NCBI GenBank assembly: GCA_946481095.1
Contig: CAMLML010000125.1
Location: forward strand, 1-7,029
Direction of reading: 5' to 3'
DNA length: 7,029 nt
Origin: an uncultured Cellvibrio sp.
Lineage (GTDB): Bacteria; Pseudomonadota; Gammaproteobacteria; Pseudomonadales; Cellvibrionaceae
Below are positions 1-6,562 of the stretch, piece by piece; position 1 is the stretch's first letter, and each line of letters starts with the position of its first letter. The translations under genes were made by a program, and so were the position numbers. Under the pieces are notes generated by a model. It did no database searches and had not been told where the DNA came from. It saw only the letters and a list, made by a program, of their open reading frames with translations.

Positions 1-2948
1 AATACATCCGTCACGGTAGATGTAGTTTTAACTGCAAAACTATCAGAACAATTTACAAAAGTGTTGTAATCCGTTACTACTTCCTGACGAGAAAGCTCAC
101 CTGTAACAGATGTGTCCGAAAATCCTTTACCTACCTTGGTAATAACCTGCGTTGGGTCTCCACGATTATTGTGAAGGATTATTTCTGTCGAAGTAACATT
201 GACAGGTGAATTTAAATCATTGGTTAACAAATCGTATGTTTTATCGAGTGCAAGATTGACAGTCGGAAATATAGCGGCGTTGCCAGTACTGCGAGTTGTA
301 TAGTATTTATCAGTACGACTAACCAACAATCCATTTATCTGTTTAACAGTATCACTTTTGACTTTTCCAATGTACGGGTAGTTCTGATGATACTCAGTTA
401 TAGATTGCAATCCTGAATCTACATCCGTTGTTGTAATTTTTTCAAACCCCAGAACGCCTCTACCTCTGATATCTACTTTCGCACCAGCATAATTATAATG
501 ACGAGTTTTAAAACCTCCTTTGCCATTACTCACTTCCATTTTTTTCACAACTTGTGTTAAACGCCCCGCTTGAACAATGGGGAATGTGGGTGCAGAGGAA
601 GGTGTATAAAGAGGAGTACCATTATTTAATTCACCTGTCATATTGCTGTAGGTGAATTTTACTTGTGCACCCAAACCATCTGTTACACCCACCAGCATAT
701 TGGGCTGGCCTTTGCGGGCAAAATAGGTTTTACCGCTTACAACCAGATCAATCAAACCATCGTTATTAACATCACCCGGTAAAGAATAATCGGACGATGA
801 TGTGGGATTACATAATTTATCACCCAGTTGAGGAATCGAGATCCCGGAATCAACAAAGTTAATAACACCATTGTTATCGCGTGCGTAAAGCACTTTAGCG
901 GCACAGCCAACAGAAAGTGGAACGATTAAATCATCTCGACCATCTTTATCGTAATCATAGGCAATGCTTCGTTTATTTATATCAACTGGAAAAGCAGCGA
1001 AACCTGTATCAACTTCATTCTCAACGGACTTGCCTGTACCCAGAATATATTTCCAATTTTGCCTATAGACGAGGAAATCCAAAACACCATCGCCATTTAA
1101 ATCTGCAAGTGTATTGTATTGATTAACTGAATCGTAAATTCCACCACATTGGTAAGTTAATTGGAACGGACGAGCATCATTTCCCGAAAAAGAGAACGCT
1201 TTACTTGCAACCCAGTTCGAGAATGTGGCGGGGTCACTAGCGTCGGTTTGCTTCCAGAATGTGGAAATATGATCCACCAATCCATCACTATCTATATCTC
1301 GTTCATATACACCCGCCGCATATGTTTCTCCCGAACCGAAATAGCTTAGAGTTGTAGGAAGACCCGTTTTGGTAAAAGTATTTGCCGATACTTGAGTGTA
1401 AGTAGAATTTCCAAAACGAAAATCACTTAAGCTGTCGTTGTTAAAATCAGAAACAACAACACCCCCTCTATAGTAAGAGTCCACCACTGTTACCGATGCA
1501 GTACTGTTAGACTTATTAATATTGGTGACGACTTCAACTGTAAATGTGGAATTACCATTAGTACCCGCTAAATTATGAACCCTGAGCAAACCTATTCCTG
1601 ATGCAGTTTGAAATTCTTGCGCCGAAACAATTCCACCTTGCCCGGCAGTACCGGAAATATTCAATATGGATTTATTAAAACAACCTTGAGAAGTACCCCA
1701 TGCAATAGCACTTCCATTATCAGTAATTGAGTCATTGAAACCATCACCATCAATATCAACATAATTATTACTACTGAACGCACCACCACTGCATAAACTC
1801 AAAGATTGTTCTTCGGTAAATCCAAATTCACCACTACTCCATGACAACTGAAGAGGTTTTGCACATTTCCAATTGAAATTTTCATAACCACACTCTGTAA
1901 TTTTATCGACCAGATCTAATTGCGACGTCCCCAATGCATAGTCAACATCGTACCTACGCACTGGTGTCCCGCTTTCAGGGCTGGATGGCGAACTTACATT
2001 GATATAGGTGGTAATTGTATCCAGCAACTTACTGCCGATAGATAACGCACCTGCATCATATCTGGATAATGATTGCCCCGAACGATTTTGATATTTAAAA
2101 ACTACTGATGAATTAGGCGCAAACGAAATTGAAACAGGATAGTGTTCATTCTTTGTTGTATCTTGAAAATAATTCACGGTATAAAAATTACCGTAATTAT
2201 CTTCTGCTTTACTTAAGGCCCAGGATGCAATTCGGTTTGTGTTATTAAGCGTTGAAAAAACTTTTGTATTTTGAACATAGTCATCGCCACCAAAAGTCAG
2301 TGTTTTACCTTCTTTTGTAATAACTTTAAAATAATCAAACCCACCATAAATACTTGAACCATAACCAATAATGCGAGCAAAGCTGTCAATTTCCGTACGG
2401 AATTCAGTACCACTTGCCCAGTATTGAGCATCTGTAGGCATTTTATTATTGTAAATAATTAATTGTTGTCCACTTAGACACAAACGATCACTTTGCGTAT
2501 AGGCAGGATTGGACGCTGCAACTTTTGCAGCACCTTCTATTGCATAAGAAGTAGAGCATCGGGAAATTGATGGCAAACCATCCAAACCCCAGCCAATCCC
2601 CATAGAACCATTTCCTGCTTGGCTGTTATAAACCAACGACAACTGAGGCACCATATTGGCTATTGCGGGAGGAAGCACCAAGCCAATCTGATAACTGGCA
2701 GTGCCAGAACTTACATTCGCTGCACCTTTTGTAATTGCTACATAGCTGGACGGGGAGAAATTCGGGAATGAGCCAATTGAATTATTGTCATATTGGAATG
2801 GAGCAGGAAGTATCGTGTCGCTTGCGATTAAAGTTGGGATATCTGCATTTGATGTGCTTTTCAAAATCAATTTTGGTGTCGAGGAATTATATCCACTGAT
2901 ATAAGTAGTGATTTCTCCTCCGACGAGGTCAACACTGTCACATCCTGG
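1..2948 (-). CDS. SpvB/RHS-family secreted protein, main body (5'-frameshifted, 3' end outside window)
   Basis: This frame is open from just after an in-frame TAA (2949-2951) to the window edge, about 982 codons. It has no good start of its own: the first ATG is near 2662, and only TTG codons precede it. It therefore looks like the continuation of the reading frame at 2867-3277 after a one-base shift. In order it shows: an SpvB/TcaC-type N-terminal block at about 2550-2710 (LSLVYNSQAGNG, then GIGWGLDGLPSISRC); six DxxxDGxxD-like FG-GAP/VCBS motifs between 1757 and 747; a TcdB-middle-like stretch LVGVTDGLGAQVKFTY at about 650-705; and a typical RHS-shell segment GRGVLGFEKI near 440-475. Families with these parts build a hollow beta-shell fused to a propeller and often carry a variable C-terminal toxin, but that end is outside the window. 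The family call is firm. Function, toxin status and whether the gene is intact are not. Confidence 0.8.
747..1757 (-). repeat. Six Asp-rich FG-GAP/VCBS-type motifs in the SpvB/RHS protein
   Basis: Six nine-codon motifs lie in the same frame at 1731-1757 (DIDGDGFND), 1422-1448 (DFNNDSLSD), 1272-1298 (DIDSDGLVD), 1077-1103 (DLNGDGVLD), 930-956 (DYDKDGRDD) and 747-773 (DVNNDGLID). Start-to-start spacings are 309, 150, 195, 147 and 183 bases, i.e. about 49-65 residues for the last five, which suits successive beta-propeller blades with a calcium loop each. The longer first gap could hold a degenerate blade. A seventh motif, in the other frame, sits at 3143-3169 near the N-terminus. The second motif (DFNNDSLSD) lacks the usual glycine. 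Confidence 0.75.
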
Positions 2949-3277
2949 TTAAATACAGCGAGCCTAAACACTCCCGAATTTAATTTACTTTGAATATCAA
3001 GATCTGACATTGTAAAACTTTGCGGCGCCGCCAAAACCCCCGCATTGTTATACACCACAAAATTCTTAGTCCCCTTCAACACCAAAGGCGTTGCTATCTC
3101 GCCATGCAATATCAGCGTCCAGGGTTTTTGTGCGAAATAATAATCGCCATCGCCATCGCCATCCACATCACCGAGGTAGATGTTGTAGTTATCGGTTTTG
3201 ATTTCCAGCGCAAATGACATCTGCGCGAAGAAAAAAGAAACAATAACCAATGTTATTTTTTTGAATAAATTTAACAT
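2867..3277 (-). CDS. Signal peptide and first propeller motif of the SpvB/RHS-family protein (stops early by frameshift)
   Basis: This 136-codon frame starts at an ATG with a strong Shine-Dalgarno (GGAGGA, 3 bases away). Residues 1-23 form a clear Sec signal peptide: Lys6-Lys7, a hydrophobic core, and SFA before the likely cleavage site after Ala23. The mature part has an Asp-rich motif at residues 37-45 (DVDGDGDGD), typical of FG-GAP/VCBS calcium-binding loops, followed by beta-rich sequence. The last 25 or so residues (after FNQDV) do not resemble the rest. In the -1 frame the same DNA reads DSVDLVGGEITTYISGYNSS, which continues the propeller style. I infer one ancestral gene covering this frame and the 1-2948 frame, with one base lost around 2936-2944. 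It lies 55 bases downstream of the small secreted-protein gene and is probably co-transcribed with it. Alternatives are a truncated secreted peptide or a sequencing error. Confidence 0.7.
   Translation of the reverse strand: MLNLFKKITLVIVSFFFAQMSFALEIKTDNYNIYLGDVDGDGDGDYYFAQKPWTLILHGEIATPLVLKGTKNFVVYNNAGVLAAPQSFTMSDLDIQSKLNSGVFRLAVFNQDVTVLTSSEEKSLLISVDIIPRHQN
3145..3162 (-). repeat. Hexanucleotide tandem repeat encoding Asp-Gly
   Basis: The plus strand carries three exact CGCCAT units, read on the minus strand as GGCGAT units that encode the Gly-Asp pairs of the DVDGDGDGD loop. Because the unit is six bases, copy-number change would lengthen or shorten the loop without shifting the frame. 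It is too short to be called a proven variable locus. Confidence 0.6.
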
Positions 3278-3280
3278 GAC

Positions 3281-3287
3281 TCCTCCG
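3281..3287 (-). promoter_or_regulatory. Strong ribosome-binding site of the SpvB/RHS gene
   Basis: On the minus strand the leader reads CCGGAGGAGTC directly before the ATG at 3277. The GGAGGA core is close to a full anti-16S match and fixes this start, which is also where the signal peptide begins. Confidence 0.75.
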
Positions 3288-3332
3288 GTTATGAGTCGAT
3301 GGTGATATTTAAGTGCTACTGATTAAAACCAA

Positions 3333-3692
3333 TTATTTTATTATGCCAACGGAAACTAAACTGCAACGTCCGCCAAAAGCCGTCAAAGATGGATCATCCG
3401 TAATTCCTAAAACAACTGGTCTGTTGGCAAGTTGCGCAGCCAACAACATTGAATACATTTCTTTAAAATTAGTCACTGAACTTTTGGTCGCAATATAATT
3501 TGAATCGCATGACAGTGATGGCGAGCTAAATCCATTGGTTACTTTAATTTCCATATTGCCAGCTTGATGCCCAAAGGCAGTTGGCCCAATTATCGTTACG
3601 CTATCAAGTGACGCCCCAAGCTGTACTGTGCCAGCTGCAGCATTAAATGCAAGACACAAAAATAATGCAATAAATGAAATTTTCAGTTTCAT
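3333..3692 (-). CDS. Small secreted protein with two mature cysteines, function unknown
   Basis: The gene encodes 119 residues. Residues 1-20 form a Sec signal peptide (MKLK, hydrophobic core, AAA before Gly21), leaving a mature protein of about 99 residues. The mature protein holds two cysteines, Cys62 and Cys110, well placed for one disulfide. A helix-like segment (KEMYSMLLAAQLANRP, about 77-92) sits between beta-type stretches and is followed by VVLGITDD. I do not recognise the family with certainty. The layout (strands, one Cys, Tyr-x-x-LLxAA helix, strand, second Cys, last strand) recalls small disulfide-bonded secreted proteins and, more loosely, OB-fold toxin B subunits; that is inference from memory of patterns. 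I chose the start at 3692 because it begins the signal peptide and has AGGG about 10 bases upstream. The upstream ATG at 3806 would add 38 residues of poor-looking sequence. The gene sits 55 bases upstream of the SpvB/RHS gene on the same strand, suggesting joint expression. Confidence 0.75.
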   Translation of the reverse strand: MKLKISFIALFLCLAFNAAAGTVQLGASLDSVTIIGPTAFGHQAGNMEIKVTNGFSSPSLSCDSNYIATKSSVTNFKEMYSMLLAAQLANRPVVLGITDDPSLTAFGGRCSLVSVGIIK

Positions 3693-3948
3693 AATGTTAC
3701 GCCCTAATTGATTGAAATTTGAAATACGCAGATTGGATGGAAACGAGCTTGATCGATATACCAAGCATTTGCAAAGCGGGATAAAAAGAATCTCACAACA
3801 TTTCATATCCTGATGCCCTTTGATGAAATTAACTCTGAATACCTTTTAACCTGAATTGGAATGAATTCATTCTCTATTGAGCGACATGCTAAAACCCTTA
3901 GATCAAAAATTCAACTGGCTATTTAGAACATTTAAAATTTAGATCTAC
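3693..3948. other. AT-rich intergenic region with a 14-bp palindrome
   Basis: I see no convincing gene between the small secreted-protein start and the pykA terminator. Because that terminator closes the upstream operon, a promoter for the minus-strand secreted-protein unit should lie here, but I could not pick a credible -35/-10 pair. The stretch holds a perfect palindrome GAATGAATTCATTC at 3859-3872, with further TGAAT copies at 3835-3839 and 3852-3856. A weaker inverted pair CTTG/CAAG lies near 3749-3766. Any of these could be an operator, but nothing in the sequence proves it. Confidence 0.4.
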
Positions 3949-3978
3949 AAAAAACGGCAGCCTAAGCTGCCGTTTTTT
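3949..3978 (-). terminator. Rho-independent terminator after pykA
   Basis: A perfect 13-bp stem (AAAAAACGGCAGC paired with GCTGCCGTTTTTT) closes a four-base loop at 3962-3965. It begins 13 bases beyond the pykA stop codon. On the minus strand it ends in six Ts, as expected of an intrinsic terminator. The A and T tracts are symmetric, so it could also stop plus-strand transcription, though no plus-strand gene is visible next to it. Confidence 0.92.
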
Positions 3979-3990
3979 CACTCATTTCAA

Positions 3991-5436
3991 TCAAGCGATT
4001 TTATCGCCCACTCGTAAAACCTTCATGGTGTTGGTACCACCCAATTCAGTGGTATCACCGTTGGAGATAATGACTCTATCACCATCCACTACTACGCCTT
4101 TTTGTTTTAACAAATCAATTGCGCGTAATTGGTCTGCTGTGCTGGGTACGCTAACAGTATCAAATGCAACGGGATGAACACCTCGATAAAGTGCAACTTT
4201 GCGTTGAGTTGATACGTGACGGGACAATGCAAAAATCGGCAACTGTGAGCCAACGCGTGACATCAAACGTGGAGTACTGCCGGATTCAGTGAACGCAATA
4301 ATTGCTTTCACTCCTGACAAATGGTTGGCAGTGAACATTGCAGCCAATGCGATGGATTCATCGATTGAATTAAAGGCTTCGTCCATACGGTATTTATCGA
4401 AGCTGGCCGTTGGATGTTTTTCTGCACCCAAAATAATTCGCACCATAGCTTCAACTGTTTCGACTGGATAACTACCTGCAGCTGTTTCTGCTGACAACAT
4501 CACTGCATCAGTACCATCCAACACAGCGTTGGCCACGTCGAATACTTCTGCACGCGTTGGCAGCGGACTGTTGATCATCGACTCCATCATTTGTGTTGCC
4601 GTGATGACTACTTTATTCAACGCACGTGAACGTTCGATGATACGTTTTTGTACACCGATTAATGCAGCATCGCCAATCTCAACACCCAGGTCACCACGCG
4701 CAACCATGACGGCATCACTTGCGCGAATAATATCATCGAGCGTTTCATTATCAGCAACGGCTTCTGCACGTTCAACTTTGGAAACCAAACCTGCTCGACC
4801 ACCGGCTTCCAACATTAATTTACGTGCGTAATTCATATCGTCTGCAGAACGCGGAAAAGAAACAGCCAAATAATCCACATCAATTTCTGCTGCGGTTTTG
4901 ATGTCGGCCATATCTTTTTCGGTTAACGCAGGCGCTGTTAACCCGCCACCCTGACGATTGATTCCTTTGTTGTTGGACAAAGGGCCGCCCACTTTTACTG
5001 TAGTAAAAATACGCGTGCCTTCTACTTTATCCACTTGCAAAACGACACGACCATCATCGAGCAACAAAATGTCGCCGGTTTTACAATCGTTGGGCAATTC
5101 TTTGTAATCTATGCCCACTTCATCTTGTGTGCCCACATCGCGAGGTAATGAGGCATCCAATGCAAACTTGTCACCGATTTTCAGTTGGATTTTTCCATCT
5201 TTAAAACGGGCAACGCGAATCTTTGGACCTTGCAAATCACCCAGGACTGCAACATAAAGATTATGTTTTGCAGCAATTTTTCTGACTGTTTCAGCGCGTT
5301 GTTTGTGATCTTCCGGTGATCCGTGAGAAAAATTCAAACGGACGACGTTCACGCCCGCGAGAATTAAACGTTCCAACACTTCCGGTGATTCAGAAGCCGG
5401 GCCTAAAGTGCTGACGATTTTGGTACGTCTTAACAT
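3991..5436 (-). CDS. pykA: Pyruvate kinase, PykA type
   Basis: This cytosolic enzyme converts phosphoenolpyruvate and ADP to pyruvate and ATP, the last step of glycolysis and of the Entner-Doudoroff route. The protein has 481 residues, close to the 480 of E. coli PykA, which it resembles along its length from [13 protein letters not shown]. Visible sites are Arg33 and NFSHG (35-39) for substrate, ATP and K+ binding; GDLQGPKIR (66-74); the inserted B domain at about 70-170; catalytic Lys220 in SKVERAEA with Glu222; ARGDLG (246-251) supplying the metal-binding Asp249; the TATQMMESM signature (279-287) with PTRAEV after it; and a C-terminal allosteric domain from about 345. The start at 5436 matches the family N-terminus and has AAGAGAG six bases upstream; the longer frame from a GTG at 5541 would overlap gap. 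It follows gap by 14 bases and ends before a strong terminator. The PykA class is usually AMP or sugar-phosphate responsive, but that cannot be read here. Confidence 0.97.
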   Translation of the reverse strand: MLRRTKIVSTLGPASESPEVLERLILAGVNVVRLNFSHGSPEDHKQRAETVRKIAAKHNLYVAVLGDLQGPKIRVARFKDGKIQLKIGDKFALDASLPRDVGTQDEVGIDYKELPNDCKTGDILLLDDGRVVLQVDKVEGTRIFTTVKVGGPLSNNKGINRQGGGLTAPALTEKDMADIKTAAEIDVDYLAVSFPRSADDMNYARKLMLEAGGRAGLVSKVERAEAVADNETLDDIIRASDAVMVARGDLGVEIGDAALIGVQKRIIERSRALNKVVITATQMMESMINSPLPTRAEVFDVANAVLDGTDAVMLSAETAAGSYPVETVEAMVRIILGAEKHPTASFDKYRMDEAFNSIDESIALAAMFTANHLSGVKAIIAFTESGSTPRLMSRVGSQLPIFALSRHVSTQRKVALYRGVHPVAFDTVSVPSTADQLRAIDLLKQKGVVVDGDRVIISNGDTTELGGTNTMKVLRVGDKIA

Positions 5437-5450
5437 GGTGAGCTCTCTTA

Positions 5451-6455
5451 TTATTTTGCGTTCATCAATGCGATGGTGTTGTCCAACATACGATTGGAGA
5501 AACCCCACTCGTTGTCGTACCAGCTCAATACTTTGACCCACTTGCCATAAACTTTGGTTTGCAAAGAATCGTAGTTGGATGAGTGTGGGTTGTGATTGAA
5601 ATCAACAGACACCAGAGGCTCATCACAGTAAGCCAATACGCCGGGCATTGCTTTTTCTGATGCTTCTTTCATCGCTGCGTTGATAGCTTCAACGGTTACA
5701 TCTTTTTCAACCAACACATTCAAATCAACCAACGAAACGTTGATTGTCGGAACGCGAATTGAAATGCCATCCAACTTGCCTTTCAATTCCGGCAATACCA
5801 AACCTACTGCTTTTGCAGCACCGGTGGTAGTTGGAATCATGGATTGGGTTGCAGAACGTGCGCGGTAAATATCTTTGTGGAATACGTCAGCCAACACTTG
5901 ATCGTTTGTGTAAGCGTGAATAGTTGTCATAGAACCTTGAACGATTCCGAATTTATCGTTCAATACTTTGGCAATGGGTGCCAAGCAGTTAGTGGTGCAA
6001 GATGCGTTGGAAATAACAGTATCAGTTGCTTTCAATACACTGTGGTTAACGCCGTAAACAACGGTCGCGTCCACTTCAGTACCAGGAGCAGAAATAATGA
6101 CTTTTTTTGCACCTGCAGTAATGTGTGCGCTGGCTTTTTCTTTAGTGGTAAAAATACCGGTACATTCATACACAACATCTACACCCAATTCAGCCCAGGG
6201 CAATTTGGATGGATCACGCTCTGAGGTGATACGAATGACATCACCATTGACAATCATATTATTACCTTCAACTTTCACTGTGCCATTAAATGCACCGTGA
6301 GTTGAATCGTACTTGGTTAAGTGTGCATTCAAATTGGCATCGCCCAAATCATTAATACCCACGATTTGAATTTGATTGCGTTTGCCTGATTCATACAATG
6401 CACGCAGAGTGTTGCGACCAATACGACCATAACCGTTAATTGCTACTTTAATCAT
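5451..6455 (-). CDS. gap: Glyceraldehyde-3-phosphate dehydrogenase, type I
   Basis: This cytosolic tetrameric enzyme oxidises glyceraldehyde-3-phosphate with phosphate and NAD(P)+ to 1,3-bisphosphoglycerate. The protein has 334 residues, the usual length. It shows the Rossmann motif [10 protein letters not shown] (6-15), Asp36 in INDL (the position that usually favours NAD+), the active-site signature ASCTTNC with catalytic Cys153, the partner His180 in [28 protein letters not shown] (198-217) and [12 protein letters not shown] (312-323). It closely resembles the Pseudomonas GAPDH associated with Entner-Doudoroff genes (from memory). The start is the ATG at 6455, with GAGG nine bases upstream; a TTG at 6470 in the same frame would place that ribosome-binding site inside the gene. 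It lies between eda and pykA on the same strand, so triose phosphate released by Eda feeds it. Its leader abuts the large inverted repeat at 6472-6562, which may affect its expression. gap is the safe symbol; gapA would be an alternative name. Confidence 0.97.
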   Translation of the reverse strand: MIKVAINGYGRIGRNTLRALYESGKRNQIQIVGINDLGDANLNAHLTKYDSTHGAFNGTVKVEGNNMIVNGDVIRITSERDPSKLPWAELGVDVVYECTGIFTTKEKASAHITAGAKKVIISAPGTEVDATVVYGVNHSVLKATDTVISNASCTTNCLAPIAKVLNDKFGIVQGSMTTIHAYTNDQVLADVFHKDIYRARSATQSMIPTTTGAAKAVGLVLPELKGKLDGISIRVPTINVSLVDLNVLVEKDVTVEAINAAMKEASEKAMPGVLAYCDEPLVSVDFNHNPHSSNYDSLQTKVYGKWVKVLSWYDNEWGFSNRMLDNTIALMNAK

Positions 6456-6464
6456 TACTTTTTT

Positions 6465-6468
6465 CCTC
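6465..6468 (-). promoter_or_regulatory. Ribosome-binding site of gap, at the foot of the inverted repeat
   Basis: The minus strand reads TTGAGGAAAAAAGTA before the gap ATG, with GAGG nine bases upstream of it. The hairpin arm of the neighbouring inverted repeat ends three bases before this site, so folding of the leader could influence ribosome access. That effect is inferred. Confidence 0.6.
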
Positions 6469-6471
6469 AAT

Positions 6472-6562
6472 TTTCTAAAAGGGGTCAGAGCCCTTTAAAT
6501 GCGATCATGTTCAATTACTAATTACTTAGTAGTAGTTAAAGGGCTCTGACCCCTTTTAGAAA
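6472..6562. repeat. 91-base inverted-repeat element between eda and gap (REP/MITE-like)
   Basis: Two perfect 27-base arms at 6472-6498 and 6536-6562 are inverted around a 37-base loop. Each arm contains GGGGTCAGAGCCC between A/T-rich ends. The loop holds its own small hairpin, TACTAA-TTAC-TTAGTA (6516-6531). The element starts right after the eda stop and ends three bases before the gap ribosome-binding site, so any eda-gap transcript would fold it into a very stable hairpin. As I recall, GGGGTCAGA-type arms are common in dispersed REP-like elements mobilised by RAYT transposases in gammaproteobacteria, and this is my preferred reading. It could also work as an attenuator, an RNA-processing site or a stability element; on the minus strand the stem ends in only four Ts, so it is a poor classical terminator. 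Confidence 0.85.

Noticed and set aside
917..1349. Two short plus-strand frames of 62-69 codons
   Set aside because: They are antisense to the long SpvB/RHS frame, which carries regular FG-GAP motifs here. No ribosome-binding site or domain supports them.
2867..2951. Programmed -1 ribosomal frameshift
   Set aside because: I found no X-XXY-YYZ heptamer in the right phase within the overlap. The internal GGAGGAG alone is not enough to support it.
3020..3217. Plus-strand frame containing an IAIAIAI run
   Set aside because: The run is just the reverse reading of the Asp-Gly hexamer repeat in the signal-peptide frame of the RHS gene.
3693..3806. Longer start for the small secreted protein at ATG 3806
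   Set aside because: The added 38 residues would bury the clear signal peptide that begins at the ATG at 3692.
4529..4831. Plus-strand open frame of 100 codons
   Set aside because: It is antisense to the conserved core of pykA, and its Ser/Ala/Arg-rich translation is typical of a shadow frame.
5437..5541. Longer pykA start at a GTG inside gap
   Set aside because: The extra 35 residues match no pyruvate kinase N-terminus and overlap the conserved C-terminus of gap. The ATG at 5436 fits the family.
5844..6224. Plus-strand open frame of 126 codons
   Set aside because: It lies wholly antisense to gap, whose product is unmistakable, and its translation shows no family features. It is a shadow of gap codon use.
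6499..6535. Promoter for gap in the loop of the inverted repeat
   Set aside because: The loop has TAGTAAT-like sequence, but no -35 box at suitable spacing that I could defend.
6472..6562. Inverted repeat as an ordinary terminator for eda
   Set aside because: The arms are far longer than a usual terminator, there is a 37-base loop, and only four Ts follow the stem on the minus strand before AGAAAA. Partial attenuation stays possible.
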